This document shows, one piece after another, positions 41,676 through 43,490 of a stretch of DNA of 43,490 bases. The DNA lies in assembly GCA_028817905.1 (NCBI GenBank), contig JAPPOR010000996.1:1-43490 (forward strand). Reading direction: 5' to 3'. Position 1 is the first letter of the stretch. The number at the start of each line of letters is the position of its first letter. A program made the position numbers and the translations under genes. This DNA comes from Myxococcales bacterium. Lineage in GTDB: Bacteria; Myxococcota_A; Polyangia; Polyangiales; JAFGIB01. The notes beneath the pieces are model-generated. The model saw nothing but the letters and a program-made list of their open reading frames with translations, had not been told where the DNA came from and searched no databases.

Positions 41676-43439
41676 ATGACAAGTCGTGCCGTGCTGGCGG
41701 TGCTGCCGTTCGAGAGCCTTGTGTCCGGCGAAGTAGGGTTCGACTACTTCTCGCGCGGCTTCACCGAGGATTTGATCACCGATTTGTCGCGGTTTCCGGA
41801 GCTCGACGTGCTCGCCCCCCACAGCGCCGCGCGTCTGGCCTCGGGTTCCGTGGGCGACGACGCGCCCACGGTTGACTACCTGCTCAAGGGAAGCCTTCGT
41901 GGCGGCCATGGGAAGCTGCGTCTGACCGCCCAGCTGGTCACCCCGGACGGCCACGTGGAATGGGCTGGCCGCTTCGACGAGGCGCTTGAGGAAGTCTTCG
42001 AGATTCAGGATGAGATCACCGCCCAGGTGGTGGCGAGTATTTCCAGTCGCATCCAAGCCAGCTTGCTGGCCAGCGCGCGTCGCAAGCCGATCACGGAACT
42101 GGCGGCGTACGACTGTTGGCTCCGCGGGCACGACTCGCTACGGCAGGGCACGCTGGCCGCGGACCAAAAGGCTCGCGAGCTATTCGTCCGGGCGCTCGAG
42201 CGTGATCCGGACTATTCGCGCGCGCACCTGGGTCTGTCGCTGAGCTACTTCAACGAGTGGAGCTGCCAGCTCTGGCATCGCTGGGACGAGAACGAGCAAC
42301 AGGCCTATAGGCACGCGCAACGCGCCAGCGAACTGGACCCGGATGATCACTACGCACGTCTCGTGCTTGGGCGCGTGTTGATGTTTCGGCGCGAGTTCGA
42401 GCTGGCCGAGCAGCAGTTGCGACGGGCCGTAGCGCTGAACCACAACGACGCCGACGCGCTGGTGCAGATCGCCATCAACTTTGGATACCTGGGAGAGCCG
42501 GACGAGGCTCTGCGACTTTATGAGCGGGCGCGCCGTCTCAACCCGTACCACGAGCCCTGGTACTACGCGTACGGCATGGTTCCGCATGTCGTCAGGGAAG
42601 ACTGGCAGGGCACGCTGCAATGCGCGCTGCACACACCCATCGACACGATGGTCGACGTGGCGGCCTATCGTGCGATCGCGTACCAGAACCTTGGCGAGCA
42701 AGGGCTGGCGCGCGAACTCGTTGGCATCTACCTCGAGCAGTTCGCTCACAAGATCGCTGTCGGTCGGGAGCTCGAGGCGGGCGAGGCGCTGCGCTGGGCG
42801 CTGCATGTCAACCCGTTTCGGCGGGACGAGGACCGGGGTCGTCTGCGCGATGGCTTGTGCGCCGCGGGTTTGGACGGCGAGCGGACCCCGCTGCCCATCG
42901 TTGCGCCTGCGGATCGCTATGCCCTGCGGCGCGTCGGTTCGGTGTGGCAAGCGAGCTTCGATGGGCGGGACGCCCACTTGCCCAACCTCAAGGGGCTGGG
43001 CGACATCGCGGTGCTGCTTTCGCGACCGTCGCAGGAGATTCACTGCGCGGAGTTGATGGGTGGTGTCGATAGTTTGGGGTCCAGCGATGACGTCATCGAC
43101 GAGCAGGCGCGCCACGCCTACCGAGCGCGTATCCGTGAACTGCAATCCGAGCTCTCCGAAAGCGAAGAACACAACAACGCAGGTCGCAGTGAGAAGCTGC
43201 GACAGGAGCTCGACGCGCTGACCGAGCACCTGGAGAAGGCCCTTGGTCTCGGCGGGCGTGCGCGCAAGCTCGACGCGCCCTCCGAGCGCGCCCGCTCGGC
43301 CGTCACGTGGCGGATCCGCAGCGCCCTGAAGAAGATCGAAGAGGCCCACGAGCCACTCGCGGAGCATTTGAAGGCCACCCTGCGGACGGGGAGCTTCTGT
43401 TGCTACGACCCGCAGGAACCGATCGACTGGAAGCTTTAG
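41676..43439 (+). CDS. TolB-like / TPR protein with C-terminal signalling-type domain
   Basis: A 587-residue cytoplasmic protein in three parts. Residues about 1-125 resemble the TolB-like N-domain found in adenylate-cyclase and CadC-type regulators (VLAVLPFESLVSGEVGFDYF, GFTEDLITDLSRF, YLLKGSLRGGHGKLRLTAQL, VEWAGRFDE). TPR repeats follow to about 370 (RALERDPDYSRAHLGLSLSY, LRRAVALNHNDADALVQIAI). From about 410 there is a domain I know from ATPase- and cyclase-type regulators of actinobacteria and myxobacteria but cannot name (LRRVGSVWQASFDGRDAHLP, RIRELQSELSESEEHNNAGR, and a closing RTGSFCCYDP). The cyclase or DNA-binding domain that normally sits in front of a TolB-like part is missing. ATG 41676 is the first in-frame ATG; a TTG at 41610 would add 22 unlikely residues. 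There is no good Shine-Dalgarno. Confidence 0.78.
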   Translation: MTSRAVLAVLPFESLVSGEVGFDYFSRGFTEDLITDLSRFPELDVLAPHSAARLASGSVGDDAPTVDYLLKGSLRGGHGKLRLTAQLVTPDGHVEWAGRFDEALEEVFEIQDEITAQVVASISSRIQASLLASARRKPITELAAYDCWLRGHDSLRQGTLAADQKARELFVRALERDPDYSRAHLGLSLSYFNEWSCQLWHRWDENEQQAYRHAQRASELDPDDHYARLVLGRVLMFRREFELAEQQLRRAVALNHNDADALVQIAINFGYLGEPDEALRLYERARRLNPYHEPWYYAYGMVPHVVREDWQGTLQCALHTPIDTMVDVAAYRAIAYQNLGEQGLARELVGIYLEQFAHKIAVGRELEAGEALRWALHVNPFRRDEDRGRLRDGLCAAGLDGERTPLPIVAPADRYALRRVGSVWQASFDGRDAHLPNLKGLGDIAVLLSRPSQEIHCAELMGGVDSLGSSDDVIDEQARHAYRARIRELQSELSESEEHNNAGRSEKLRQELDALTEHLEKALGLGGRARKLDAPSERARSAVTWRIRSALKKIEEAHEPLAEHLKATLRTGSFCCYDPQEPIDWKL

Positions 43440-43490
43440 GGCCTGTCCCTATATTCGTTTTCGCGGCTTTCCGGCGGGGCGGGACCGTCT

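Noticed and set aside
1-43490. Mobile elements, tRNA, rRNA
   Set aside because: No transposase, integrase, terminal repeats, tRNA-like cloverleaf or rRNA segment was recognised by eye; a dedicated search was not possible.

Overview
The window looks like chromosomal DNA of a high-GC myxobacterium-type organism (Myxococcota, former Deltaproteobacteria; the genus cannot be told from here). The main reason is a row of genes resembling the Glt/Nfs trans-envelope machinery that Myxococcus xanthus uses for gliding motility (Agl-Glt) and for spore-coat assembly (Agl-Nfs). Many lipoproteins, TPR proteins, FHA domains and complex signalling proteins point the same way. I see no rRNA, tRNA, CRISPR array, transposase or phage gene.

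Layout. (1) 173-5454, minus strand: a cell-envelope run ending in two short outer-membrane beta-barrels, preceded by ftsY and a membrane protein with carboxypeptidase-regulatory-like folds. (2) 5656-7246, plus strand: a secreted HEAT-repeat protein and an orphan HAMP membrane protein, convergent with a YraN-family gene (7247-7627) that lies downstream of a cysteine-rich lipoprotein (7823-8290). (3) 8654-19187, plus strand: behind a near-consensus sigma-70-type promoter (8492-8521) come genes resembling gltC, gltD, gltE, gltF and gltG, then a TPR lipoprotein and an intrinsic terminator (19216-19245). (4) 19431-29543: one 10.1-kb gene for a giant cytoplasmic TPR protein, comparable in architecture to GltI/AgmK. 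(5) 30020-33239, minus strand: a translationally coupled three-gene signalling operon (GGDEF protein, MinD/FlhG-like ATPase, FHA-histidine kinase-receiver), divergent from a PleD-like REC-GGDEF gene (33419-34366). (6) 34472-36900, minus strand: an M1-type metallopeptidase coupled to a polytopic membrane protein. (7) 37120-43439, plus strand: housekeeping genes tsaE and carB, a VOC protein and a TolB-like/TPR protein.

How it may work together (inference from family knowledge): the two barrels and the GltC/D/E/F-like proteins would form the outer-membrane and periplasmic part. GltG, with a cytoplasmic FHA domain, one membrane helix and a periplasmic AgmX/PglI (TonB-like) domain, would link it to the cytoplasm, where the giant TPR protein could act as scaffold. 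The TolQR-type motor (AglR/Q/S), GltJ, MglA and AglZ are not in this window. The adjacent MinD-like ATPase and c-di-GMP/phosphorelay proteins are candidates for polarity or timing control, but nothing in the sequence proves a link. Starts were chosen by ribosome-binding sites and signal peptides; several differ from the longest reading frame.
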